A stretch of DNA of 44,730 nt from a virus. The stretch spans positions 1-44,730 of the IMG/VR virus record IMGVR_UViG_3300021517_000002, one strand, 5' to 3'. Of the stretch, positions 1 through 6,196 are shown piece after piece; the stretch's first letter is position 1, and the number at the start of each line of letters is the position of its first letter. The translations under genes were made by a program, and so were the position numbers. A model generated the notes under the pieces. That model was not told the origin of the DNA and made no database searches. It worked only from the letters and a program-made list of their open reading frames with translations.

Positions 1-133
1 TTGGAATCACCACTGTTCCAATCACCACTGTTGGAATGACCACTGTTCCAATCACCACTGTTCCAATCACCACTGTTGGAATGACCACTGTTCCAATCAC
101 CACTGTTGCGATTACCACTGTTGGAATGACCGG
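1..133 (-). repeat. 15-bp tandem repeats encoding NSGxx pentapeptides (left part)
   Basis: Imperfect 15-bp units (on the plus strand gttccaatcaccact, gttggaatgaccact, gttgcgattaccact) run through the first 133 bases and continue at 44563..44730, giving about 20 units in all. Bases 1-30 are identical to 44701-44730. Variation between units changes mainly residues four and five of the pentapeptide. Copy number is the part of the assembly most likely to be wrong. Confidence 0.9.
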
Positions 134-443
134 AATTTCCTTTTCCTATATTGACTAAATCTAGTAATTCAGACCAAGGAACTTCCCTAACAATTTGAAT
201 TTTATTGGTGCTGCATTTATCCCCTTCTTCTGAAACTTCACCAAGGGCAACAACTTCTGCAACCTTGTTATTAGGGTCAAATGAATAATAATTGAAGCAA
301 TCATTTGGTAATTTACAGAAATGGAAACCTCTATCACAAACGCTAGGACTGATATTTTCTTCAAATGTTTTACCTACTTCATATTGAAACCCTCTGCATG
401 TCCAATCAGGGTTAAAAACCTTAAATCCTTTAACAACTTCCAT
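1..443 (-). CDS. Pentapeptide-repeat phage protein, N-terminal part (continues at 44730)
   Basis: ATG at 443 after the ribosome site AAAGGTAGGGGT. It encodes a globular domain of about 100 residues (MEVVKGFKVFNPDWTCRGFQ...) and then NSG[DHN][WSR] pentapeptides to the window edge. The frame continues without a break into 44730..44211: 443 + 520 = 963 nt, 321 codons, 320 residues. The N-terminal domain resembles the domain in front of pentapeptide repeats in many gut Firmicutes phage proteins (DUF7666-like, from memory). Such repeats usually fold as a right-handed beta helix; the function here is unknown. It lies in the early operon between an XRE regulator and the SNF2 helicase gene. The gene is cut only by the choice of numbering. 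Confidence 0.85.
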   Translation of the reverse strand, partial: MEVVKGFKVFNPDWTCRGFQYEVGKTFEENISPSVCDRGFHFCKLPNDCFNYYSFDPNNKVAEVVALGEVSEEGDKCSTNKIQIVREVPWSELLDLVNIGKGNSGHSNSGNRNSGDWNSGHSNSGDWNSGDWNSGHSNSGDWNSGDS

Positions 444-496
444 TGATTTACCCCTACCTTTCATTTATCATGAAACTAAGTATATTTTTATTGAAT

Positions 497-535
497 GCAC
501 CATTTGGAATGGCAGTTCCTTTGGTGCTTTTTCTT
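497..535 (+). terminator. Hairpin with T-run (plus direction)
   Basis: GCACCA (497-502) pairs with TGGTGC (522-527), with an inner TGGAA/TTCC pairing, followed by TTTTTCTTT. It lies between the XRE gene and the pentapeptide gene, both minus strand. In the minus direction the stem lacks a T-run and may only attenuate. Confidence 0.45.
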
Positions 536-933
536 TACTTACCAATGTATTCATCTAGTAATTTTGGTGAAATATGATAGGAATACTTTGATGAAAGTTG
601 AACCGCTACACCGAAAGGAAGAATTCCCTTCTGCAACCCTACCCTAATAAAATCCCTGGACTTACCAAGTCTTTTTGCCGCTTCATCAACTGAAACATTC
701 TTCAATCCATTTGGTTCATCTGTTGGATCACTGCATGTTGTTAATCCGTTTAGATAAGCAGCAGAACATTGAAGTGCATCTGCAATTTGTTCAGTTCTCT
801 TTTGATTTGGTTCATTTTTACCTGAAAGGTATTGACTGATTGATGATTTACCAATTCCAGTTAAAGAAGAAAGTTCAGCTTGTGTCATGTTCTTTTCATC
901 CATGACCTTTTTTAATCGTTCAGAAAAATTCAT
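535..933 (-). CDS. XRE-family regulator with a second helix-turn-helix
   Basis: 132 residues, ribosome site AAAGGTGGTGA before ATG 933. Residues 1-65 form an HTH_3/XRE domain (MTQAELSSLTGIGKSSISQYLSGK). Residues 80-130 look like a second winged or excisionase-type helix-turn-helix (VSVDEAAKRLGKSRDFIRVGLQ). Two-domain proteins like this are common in Firmicutes phage early regions and probably bind DNA; the target is unknown. It lies downstream of the 45-residue gene and probably shares its transcript. It may act as a second-tier regulator of the early operon or as an antirepressor; the sequence does not decide. Confidence 0.85.
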   Translation of the reverse strand: MNFSERLKKVMDEKNMTQAELSSLTGIGKSSISQYLSGKNEPNQKRTEQIADALQCSAAYLNGLTTCSDPTDEPNGLKNVSVDEAAKRLGKSRDFIRVGLQKGILPFGVAVQLSSKYSYHISPKLLDEYIGK

Positions 934-962
934 TTATTTCACCACCTTTCAAATTTGACTTC

Positions 963-1100
963 TTATTCCCCTTCATAATGTTCCATCATGTAACCGATAG
1001 TAACGATTTCTCTTAAATTGGTAGAATACTGAACATTATCAAGAACTGTGTGCAAATCTCCATCTGAAACATAGTTTAAGAGTTCCTTTGAAACTGGCAT
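963..1100 (-). CDS. Small phage protein, 45 residues
   Basis: ATG 1100 with ribosome site AAAGGAGAT; stop TAA at 965-963. The product begins MPVSKELLNYVSDGDLHTVL and ends GYMMEHYEGE. No domain recognised. The strong ribosome site and tight packing with the XRE gene (29-nt gap) support it as a real gene. It is the first gene after the 1101-1253 intergenic region. Confidence 0.65.
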   Translation of the reverse strand: MPVSKELLNYVSDGDLHTVLDNVQYSTNLREIVTIGYMMEHYEGE

Positions 1101-1253
1101 TCTTCTAATCTCCTTTCGACAATAAATTTATAAGGAACAAATTGTTCTTTATTACGACAACATTTTTCGCAGATTTGTCAAAAAATAAAAGGTCTTGCAA
1201 GTTTTCCGTAATTTCGACAACAATTTTTGCAACTTTCGCCAAAAAAATTGAGG
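1101..1253 (-). promoter_or_regulatory. Intergenic regulatory region with repeated CGACAAC motifs
   Basis: 153 nt without a gene. It holds two related blocks, ACGACAACATTTTTCGCA (near 1155) and TCGACAACAATTTTTGCA (near 1214), a third TCGACAAT near 1117, and the perfect palindrome GAACAAATTGTTC (about 1136-1148). On the minus strand there is a TTGACA at about 1175 but no well-spaced -10. The blocks vaguely resemble the GCGA-rich operators near 2.4 kb. A promoter or operator region for the genes below 1100 is likely. Confidence 0.45.
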
Positions 1254-1421
1254 TTATGAACCTCTAATTTTTTGAATCTCCTGCTTAAAACATTCATTTA
1301 CCAAAGAAGCTAGAACAATTTCTGCACAAAACATTTTTGGATTTTCTATATGCTGAATGACTAATTTTTTAGCATGATCACCAAGTTTAGAGTTATCGAC
1401 ATTTACGAAATCTAATTTCAT
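1254..1421 (-). CDS. Hypothetical phage protein, 55 residues
   Basis: ATG 1421 overlaps the stop of the upstream gene (TAATG), so translation is probably coupled. The product begins MKLDFVNVDNSKLGDHAKKL and ends NECFKQEIQKIRGS. No recognised domain. It is the last gene before the 1101-1253 regulatory gap. Confidence 0.65.
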   Translation of the reverse strand: MKLDFVNVDNSKLGDHAKKLVIQHIENPKMFCAEIVLASLVNECFKQEIQKIRGS

Positions 1422-1732
1422 TACCTGAAAAACCTGTAAGTGATAGCTTCCATTGCTAGTTTTTTGTTATAATCATCCAGGTAATCCATGTCACTTAAAT
1501 TGAATTTGTTTCTTTCGTTAAAAAGGTGCAGTGCCAAATTCAGCATGAATTTTTCAGATTGTGACCAAGGTGCAGCATTTCTTTTCAATCCAGTAATATT
1601 GATTGTTCCTTCTTCCAAATCAAAATACTTGGTAGTAAATACGCTTTTCAGTTTGTATTGATTTTGGAAAAGATGCAGCACTGGTTTCCAGTAACGATCA
1701 TTTACGATATGACTTGGAATAGTTACAGACAT
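1421..1732 (-). CDS. Hypothetical phage protein (DUF6075-like pattern)
   Basis: 103 residues from MSVTIPSHIV. I chose ATG 1732 because it overlaps the preceding stop (TAATG) and has GAGAGG upstream. The frame is open further, to 1768, but that would overlap the upstream gene more. The pattern INITGLKRNAAPWSQSEKF then LALHLFNERN resembles small early phage proteins of unknown function often labelled DUF6075; I am not certain of that assignment. Part of the small-gene run expressed from the Cro-side promoter. Confidence 0.7.
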   Translation of the reverse strand: MSVTIPSHIVNDRYWKPVLHLFQNQYKLKSVFTTKYFDLEEGTINITGLKRNAAPWSQSEKFMLNLALHLFNERNKFNLSDMDYLDDYNKKLAMEAITYRFFR

Positions 1733-1956
1733 TAGTACCAACATCCTCTCTTGTCGTAATGCCACCAATTATCTTCATAATAGACATTTACGGTTTGGTC
1801 TTTTTTATCCCATGCAACCTTAACGACATTTTCAAGTGCATACTTTTTCTGATTTTCCGTACCCATTGCACGCATATGTGCTTTATGGACACTAAGAAAC
1901 AATTCTTTTTGCTGATCTGTTAGCTTCGAATATCCTTTTATTTTGACTTCATTCAT
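1732..1956 (-). CDS. Hypothetical phage protein, 74 residues
   Basis: Begins MNEVKIKGYSKLTDQQKELF and ends NVYYEDNWWHYDKRGCWY. ATG 1956 follows AAAGGGAGAGATTAA. The charged helical N-terminal half and aromatic-rich C-terminus recall small early proteins of Bacillus phages, but no function is known. The stop overlaps the next start (TAATG). Confidence 0.7.
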   Translation of the reverse strand: MNEVKIKGYSKLTDQQKELFLSVHKAHMRAMGTENQKKYALENVVKVAWDKKDQTVNVYYEDNWWHYDKRGCWY

Positions 1957-1972
1957 TTTTTAATCTCTCCCT

Positions 1973-2161
1973 TTATTGATTCACTCCTGATTCTTTAAGA
2001 CATTTACATATCTCTTTGTGTAAAACTGTGATGGGTGAGGCTTTTTCTCCCCATTTTCTAAGTAATTCAATGGCTGAATTAGCATCTGAATAAGATAATT
2101 CAGCCAATTTCATTGGAATTTCTTCTCTTTTTTTGAGAATGTCTAAATCAACTGGTAACAT
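1973..2161 (-). CDS. Hypothetical phage protein, 62 residues
   Basis: Begins MLPVDLDILKKREEIPMKLA. ATG 2161 has the strong ribosome site GAGGAGGTTAAC. It looks helical and has no recognised domain. The perfect operator-like palindrome at 2177-2193 lies just upstream, between it and cro. Confidence 0.7.
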   Translation of the reverse strand: MLPVDLDILKKREEIPMKLAELSYSDANSAIELLRKWGEKASPITVLHKEICKCLKESGVNQ

Positions 2162-2176
2162 GTTAACCTCCTCATT

Positions 2177-2193
2177 GTCGCATGTTATGCGAC
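2177..2193. promoter_or_regulatory. Perfect 17-bp operator-like palindrome inside the early operon
   Basis: GTCGCAT-GTT-ATGCGAC, seven-base perfect arms. It overlaps the stop codon of the Cro-like gene. The same sequence with one mismatch sits upstream of that gene at 2424-2440, so it is probably a binding site of the repressor or of Cro. Confidence 0.7.
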
Positions 2194-2403
2194 TTTATCA
2201 CCAAAAAAAATTTCTACGGCTTCATTTGGTGATAACTCCAATAATCCAACAATTGAATTAACTTCTTTCACTGTGAAAGATTCTCCACCATTTTGCATTT
2301 TACGATAGAGTGTACTTCTGTCAACTTCCATCATATCTGCTAACTTACTTACATTTAAACCTTTTTCCACTATTTTTGCTTTTAATTTATTGATATTCAT
2401 CAT
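2185..2403 (-). CDS. Cro-like XRE regulator
   Basis: 72 residues from MMNINKLKAK. ATG 2403 or 2400 follows AAAGGGCGGTGA; the longer frame to 2430 would include the ribosome site and part of the operator. The helix-turn-helix is LNVSKLADMMEVDRSTLYRKMQ. It diverges from the S24 repressor gene and shares its operator region, the usual place of cro. It is the first gene of the minus-strand early operon and is expected to favour lytic growth by repressing the CI-like gene. Confidence 0.8.
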   Translation of the reverse strand: MMNINKLKAKIVEKGLNVSKLADMMEVDRSTLYRKMQNGGESFTVKEVNSIVGLLELSPNEAVEIFFGDKVA

Positions 2404-2423
2404 TTCACCGCCCTTTCTTTTTT

Positions 2424-2440
2424 GTCGCATCCCATGCGAT
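2424..2440. promoter_or_regulatory. Operator-like palindrome upstream of cro
   Basis: GTCGCAT-CCC-ATGCGAT, one mismatch from the perfect palindrome at 2177-2193. It lies just downstream of the predicted minus-strand -10, where a bound repressor would block early transcription. Confidence 0.7.
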
Positions 2441-2447
2441 TAATTTT

Positions 2448-2476
2448 ATATTAAGACATATTTCTTAAATAGTCAA
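2448..2476 (-). promoter_or_regulatory. Early promoter driving cro and the early operon
   Basis: Minus-strand -35 TTGACT (2476-2471), 17-nt spacer, -10 TAATAT (2453-2448). Near-consensus sigma-A promoter facing cro. Operator 2424-2440 overlaps the expected start of transcription. Confidence 0.75.
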
Positions 2477-2522
2477 CTATTAATCGCACGAAATACAAAA
2501 AAGTTTTTCGCATTTCATTATT

Positions 2523-2552
2523 TTGTTGCATATTTGCGACTTTTACTATAAT
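2523..2552 (+). promoter_or_regulatory. Repressor promoter with overlapping operator
   Basis: Plus-strand -10 TATAAT (2547-2552) with a weak -35 TTGTTG (2523-2528, 18-nt spacer). The near-palindrome GTTGCA-TATT-TGCGAC (2525-2540) fills the spacer and resembles the other operators, so the repressor or Cro probably controls this promoter. Confidence 0.65.
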
Positions 2553-2574
2553 ATTAATTACAGGAGGTGAGAAA

Positions 2575-3213
2575 ATGACTGTCGGGGAACGAATAAAAAA
2601 GAGAAGAAAACAATTGAAATTATCGGCTGATCAACTAGCTGATAAAGTAGGAAAAAACCGAGCTACCATTTATAGATATGAAAGTGATGACATTGAAAAT
2701 ATGACTGTTAATGTAATAACACCTTTAGCAGAAGCATTGAATGTTTCACCAGCATATTTGATGGGATGGTGTGATGAAAACGGTAAAGACCTAACATCAG
2801 AATATCCATACTATCCAATTTCTATTTCAGCAGGCCTACCAAGTAATGTTGAACCGATTACCAAGGATAATGTTGAAGAAATAACTATTCCTGATGTACT
2901 TATGGGGAAATGGGCAGGTAATCGCAATCTTTTCATTATGAAGGTTAATGGAGAATCAATGAATAGAGTATTTCCACATGGTTCATTGATTGCTGTAAGC
3001 CAAGTTGCACTGGAAAATTTAAAAGATGGTGACATTGTGGTTTACAGTGATGAAAGTGATTATGCAGTTAAAAGAATTTATAGACATGACCATCAGATTA
3101 TTTTTAGACCTGATTCACATGATTCAAGATTCACTGATTACATAGTATCAGATGAAAATGAAAGTCTAAAAATACATGGAAAAGTGGTTCTTTACACTGT
3201 CGAATTAGATTAA
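2575..3213 (+). CDS. CI/LexA-like phage repressor (XRE + S24 peptidase)
   Basis: 212 residues; ribosome site AGGAGGTGA. XRE helix-turn-helix at residues 5-62 (LSADQLADKVGKNRATIYRYE). S24/LexA peptidase domain at about 80-210, with catalytic Ser128 (GESMN) and Lys166 (YAVKRIY). Ala86-Gly87 (ISAGLPS) is a fitting self-cleavage site. This family represses lytic genes and is inactivated by RecA-stimulated autoproteolysis on DNA damage, so the prophage should be SOS-inducible. It diverges from cro across three operator-like palindromes; a terminator follows. Confidence 0.92.
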   Translation: MTVGERIKKRRKQLKLSADQLADKVGKNRATIYRYESDDIENMTVNVITPLAEALNVSPAYLMGWCDENGKDLTSEYPYYPISISAGLPSNVEPITKDNVEEITIPDVLMGKWAGNRNLFIMKVNGESMNRVFPHGSLIAVSQVALENLKDGDIVVYSDESDYAVKRIYRHDHQIIFRPDSHDSRFTDYIVSDENESLKIHGKVVLYTVELD

Positions 3214-3235
3214 ATCTCTAGCTAGATATTTAACC

Positions 3236-3266
3236 AATAGGTGGGTCGCTCCCACCTATTTTCTTT
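3236..3266 (+). terminator. Intrinsic terminator after the repressor gene
   Basis: AATAGGTGGG / CCCACCTATT stem with a TCGCT loop, followed by TTCTTT. It lies between the repressor and integrase genes, so integrase expression probably depends on read-through. Confidence 0.8.
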
Positions 3267-3280
3267 AGGGAGGTATTTAC

Positions 3281-4816
3281 ATGAGGGTTGCCAACTATTA
3301 CCGAGTTTCAACCAAGCTGCAAGAAAAGAAATTCAGTTTACCTGCACAAAAAACGGAATTAAATAAATATGTAAATCAAATGGGTTGGTCTTTGATTGAT
3401 GAATTTAGAGATGTTGATAGTGGTGGGAAACTTAGTAAAGATGGATTGAATGCTTTATTGGATCTTGTTGAAAATGGTGGAATTGATGTTGTTCTTGTCG
3501 TTGAACAAGATAGATTATCCCGACTTGATACTATCGCCTGGGAATATCTAAAAAGTACATTGCGTGAAAATGGTGTAAAAATAGCTGAACCAGGTAATCT
3601 TATTGACTTGGAAAATGAAGATGATGAATTCATATCAGATATTAAAAACTTGATTGCTAAACGTCAGAAAAAAGGCATTGTTCGTGCCATGATGCGTGGG
3701 AAAAGACAAAGGTTAAGGGAAGGTAAAGGTTGGGGTCAATCACCGTTTGAATATAGGTATAATAGGCAAACTGCTAAATATGAAGCAAAAGAAGAATGGA
3801 AATGGGTTATTCCATTCATAGATAATTTATACCTGAATGAACAATTAGGGATGAAACTCATTAGTGATCGTCTAAATGAAATATCAAAAACACCAACAGG
3901 TAGAAAGTGGAATGAACATTTAGTGCATACCAGGTTAATTTCCAAAGCCTTTCATGGTATTCAAGAAATGGATTTTAGTACAGGTGAAACAATTGCTGCA
4001 CCTGTCTATGAACCAATGAGAACAGAAGAAACTTACAATAAACTTCAAATCGAAAGAAAAAAACGTGGTGAACAATTTAGTGTTTCAGGAAGAAAAAATA
4101 CAGAAAATATTCATATGCTTAAAAGAACTAACTTAACATGTGGGAAATGTGGAAGGAAAATTTTAATTGCCACGCATGGAACTAAAAAAAGTCCACTCTA
4201 CTATGCTAAACATGGAAGAAAGTTAAGAATTAAGGATGGTTCGATTTGTGATATTAATATTAATTCTGTACGTTTTGATAAAAATATTTTAAAAGCGTTA
4301 AAAAATATTTTGGTCAGTGAAGAATTAGCAAAAGAATATATAAATATTGACCATAATGAAGAAGAAATTTCAAATTTGAAAAACAAAATAAAATCTATGG
4401 AAAAGGATTTAACTGATCTAAGAAGTTCTGCTGAAAGGTTATTGGATTTATATTTATCAGGTGGACTAAATAAAGATAAGTACATGGAAAAAGAAAAAGA
4501 ATTGAACTCAAAATTAACTATCCAGGAAGAAGAATTAGAAAAACATAAAAGGAAATTTGAAGCGATTGAATCAAGTTCCTTTACTTATGAAAATCTATAT
4601 CAGTACATTGAACTAACCCAAAATATTGAAACTGAATTAACAAATTTAGAAAAAGCACAATTAATGGGAACACTTTTTCCAACAGGGATTCTTTATGAAG
4701 ATAAACTAATTTTAATTACAGAAGTGTTTAACGGAATTCCAATTGAAGTGAAAATACCTATTTCAGATGATCCTTTCCCTTGGCACTCAACGAAAAGGGG
4801 CAATACTAAAAAGTAA
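3281..4816 (+). CDS. int: Large serine integrase
   Basis: 511 residues; ribosome site GGGAGG. N-terminal resolvase domain (1-150) with nucleophile Ser10 (YYRVST) and the EQDRLSR motif. Recombinase domain follows (GWGQSPFEYRYN, about 150-260). Zinc-ribbon region starts near 286 (CGKCG, with a later SIC); only three cysteines are seen, so a histidine may complete the site. A long coiled coil (about 355-445) precedes the C-terminus. Large serine recombinases integrate phage DNA between short attP and attB sites and need a directionality factor for excision; none is recognised here. The quasi-palindrome right after the stop is a candidate attP. Confidence 0.93.
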   Translation: MRVANYYRVSTKLQEKKFSLPAQKTELNKYVNQMGWSLIDEFRDVDSGGKLSKDGLNALLDLVENGGIDVVLVVEQDRLSRLDTIAWEYLKSTLRENGVKIAEPGNLIDLENEDDEFISDIKNLIAKRQKKGIVRAMMRGKRQRLREGKGWGQSPFEYRYNRQTAKYEAKEEWKWVIPFIDNLYLNEQLGMKLISDRLNEISKTPTGRKWNEHLVHTRLISKAFHGIQEMDFSTGETIAAPVYEPMRTEETYNKLQIERKKRGEQFSVSGRKNTENIHMLKRTNLTCGKCGRKILIATHGTKKSPLYYAKHGRKLRIKDGSICDININSVRFDKNILKALKNILVSEELAKEYINIDHNEEEISNLKNKIKSMEKDLTDLRSSAERLLDLYLSGGLNKDKYMEKEKELNSKLTIQEEELEKHKRKFEAIESSSFTYENLYQYIELTQNIETELTNLEKAQLMGTLFPTGILYEDKLILITEVFNGIPIEVKIPISDDPFPWHSTKRGNTKK

Positions 4817-4871
4817 GGGTATTACCCCCCTCTTATCTCAATAAGTAGGGGGTAATACCACTAAAAAGTAA
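4805..4871. other. Candidate attP: 42-bp quasi-palindrome with flanking direct repeats
   Basis: GGTATTACCCCC (4818-4829) and GGGGGTAATACC (4848-4859) are perfect 12-bp inverted arms, with an inner CTTAT/ATAAG pair and central dinucleotide TC. A 12-bp direct repeat ACTAAAAAGTAA flanks it (4805-4816, including the int stop, and 4860-4871). Serine-integrase attP sites are quasi-palindromes of about 50 bp next to int, which fits. Alternative: a terminator for minus-strand transcripts, since CTTACTTTTT follows the stem on that strand. Confidence 0.5.
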
Positions 4872-4882
4872 TGAAGAAAACT

Positions 4883-4915
4883 TGAGGTTATTTTGAGGTT
4901 GTTTCGAGGTTATTT
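4883..4915 (+). repeat. Three 11-bp tandem repeats
   Basis: TGAGGTTATTT, TGAGGTTGTTT and CGAGGTTATTT are head to tail between the candidate attP and the 3' end of the next minus-strand gene. Possible protein-binding iterons, for example for a recombination directionality factor; role unknown. Confidence 0.6.
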
Positions 4916-5177
4916 ATCTTAAATCCGTATGTCTTTTACATTTAAGACATTGCCACAAATTAGGTTTAACTTCTGAATGCTTTTTCAATTTACGGCATGT
5001 TTGACAACTCATTATTGCAGTCTTTCCTTTGAAATAATTTATTTCCACTTCATCATTATCTTCATCTTCATATTCTTCATTTTCATCTTCTTCCACATCT
5101 TCTTTGTCAGAATTGAAAAGACCAAAAGCAAATACAGTCATTACACTACCTGATATAAAACTAATCCAATCCACCAA
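4914..5177 (-). CDS. Small membrane protein with zinc ribbon
   Basis: 87 residues. One N-terminal membrane segment (WISFISGSVMTVFAFGLF), a very acidic middle (residues 24-45, nearly all E/D/N), then a zinc-ribbon-like C-terminus with two CxxC pairs (CQTC, CLKC). Not recognised as a named family. Last gene of a short minus-strand cluster (5772 to 4914) that converges on the integrase. Confidence 0.65.
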   Translation of the reverse strand: MVDWISFISGSVMTVFAFGLFNSDKEDVEEDENEEYEDEDNDEVEINYFKGKTAIMSCQTCRKLKKHSEVKPNLWQCLKCKRHTDLR

Positions 5178-5183
5178 ATTTAT

Positions 5184-5456
5184 CTACCACCTTTCATTCA
5201 AAACGTATTGAAGTTCATTAGTTCTAAAGTCCTTCACAAGAACAACCCGATAAGCATTGTGAACATTATATTCATCTTGTAACTTATTAATAAGATCACT
5301 GGAATCCAATCCTATTTCGAGCAGCAAACAAGCCAGGGTGGTTGGTTTCATATTACAAGCTGTTGCAAGCTTGTTCAATTTATTGTTTGATTTGTTCGTC
5401 AATGAAAGATTAACCCGATTAACTTTTTTGTTTCCTAACCCTTTCCCCTCTATCAT
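5184..5456 (-). CDS. Ribbon-helix-helix-like small protein
   Basis: 90 residues from MIEGKGLGNKK; ATG 5456 follows GGAAAGGGGA. The frame is open to 5477, but that start would contain the ribosome site. VNRVNLSLTNKSNNKLNKLA followed by two helices fits a ribbon-helix-helix DNA-binding fold. It could be a regulator or mobilisation accessory factor. It sits downstream of another RHH-like gene. Confidence 0.6.
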   Translation of the reverse strand: MIEGKGLGNKKVNRVNLSLTNKSNNKLNKLATACNMKPTTLACLLLEIGLDSSDLINKLQDEYNVHNAYRVVLVKDFRTNELQYVLNERW

Positions 5457-5559
5457 CTTAAAAAATCCCCTTTCCATTTGTCATGACAATTACCAATGTC
5501 AAACGTGTAACAATGTAACAAAAGGGGTTAAGAGGGAGGGGGTCGCATGTTCGGTATGA
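5457..5559. promoter_or_regulatory. Intergenic region with palindrome TTGTCATGACAA
   Basis: A perfect 12-bp palindrome (5478-5489) lies just upstream of the RHH-like gene ending at 5184. A GGTATGAC motif (5553-5560) abuts the end of the next RHH-like gene, and two more copies lie upstream of that gene. Probable operator sites; no clear promoter seen. Confidence 0.4.
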
Positions 5560-5772
5560 CTACCCCACGACTATTTTAATACCTCCTTCTTTTGTTCGTT
5601 CCTGGACAACTTTAAATTTGGTTTTTTCTTCCCTTTGAATTTTTTCCAACATTGCTTCTCTTGAAAATTCATTAAAATTAAAATCAGGCTGTTCAATTTT
5701 ATTTATTATTTTTAGATCATCAGGATTAGTTCGATTTAGTGAAATAGTTTTTCTTACCTTGTTTTCACTCAT
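5560..5772 (-). CDS. Ribbon-helix-helix-like small regulator
   Basis: 70 residues; ribosome site AGGAGGTGC. The N-terminal strand KVRKTISLN followed by helices (DDLKIINKI, NEFSREAMLEKIQ) is typical of ribbon-helix-helix proteins and recalls ParR/CopG N-termini. Tandem GGTATGAC motifs lie immediately upstream of its start, so autoregulation is plausible. A partition role is possible if the prophage is kept as a plasmid, but no ParM-like partner is present. Confidence 0.6.
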   Translation of the reverse strand: MSENKVRKTISLNRTNPDDLKIINKIEQPDFNFNEFSREAMLEKIQREEKTKFKVVQERTKEGGIKIVVG

Positions 5773-5792
5773 TTTGCACCTCCTGATAACAA

Positions 5793-5820
5793 GGTATGAC
5801 CGGTATGACCGATTTATGAC
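5793..5820. promoter_or_regulatory. Tandem GGTATGAC motifs (candidate RHH operators)
   Basis: GGTATGACC at 5793-5801 and 5802-5810, plus a degenerate TTATGAC at 5814-5820. A further GGTATGAC lies at 5553-5560, at the other end of the RHH-like gene. RHH proteins commonly bind short tandem repeats at their own promoters. Confidence 0.5.
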
Positions 5821-5874
5821 AGGGAAAAATAAAGGACTTTTTAACCAAGTGTAGAAATATATCCATTAAGGGGT

Positions 5875-6170
5875 GGTTCAAGATGTGTTCAATATGGTTC
5901 AAGATGAAAACAATACACCTTGAACAGATTCAAATACCTATGGTTACTAAGTTTGTTTAATATCTGTTCAATTTGTTCAAGATAGTTAATAATTATTATG
6001 TGAATTAGTAAAAATAAAGTTATTATAGAAACATATAATAATATACTCTAAAAATAAGTATATATAGAGAGTCATCTTGAACCTTGAACACTTATAACAT
6101 TATTCATGGTCAAACCATTGATAAATCAAGGTTTTAGTCTGTTCAAGGTAATGTTCCATGTTCAAGGTAA
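5875..6170 (+). other. AT-rich iteron region R1, candidate origin or promoter
   Basis: Non-coding. [GT]GTTCAA[GT]ATG iterons lie at 5875-5885, 5886-5896 and 5896-5906, an inverted CCTTGAACA near 5918-5926, a pair TGTTCAATTTGTTCAAGAT at 5965-5983, and more at 6073-6091, 6140-6151 and 6159-6170. A very AT-rich stretch (about 5984-6070) contains a 25-bp block (6040-6064) found again, inverted and exact, at 31522-31546. It lies upstream of the plus-strand gene at 6197. Consistent with a replication origin (iterons plus unwinding region) or a specialised promoter. Confidence 0.55.
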
Positions 6171-6196
6171 AATATGAAAAAGGAAAGGTGAAAGCC

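Noticed and set aside
1-133. Regular repeats at both window ends as a CRISPR array
   Set aside because: The units are contiguous 15-bp coding repeats with no spacers and translate into NSGxx pentapeptides in one long frame.
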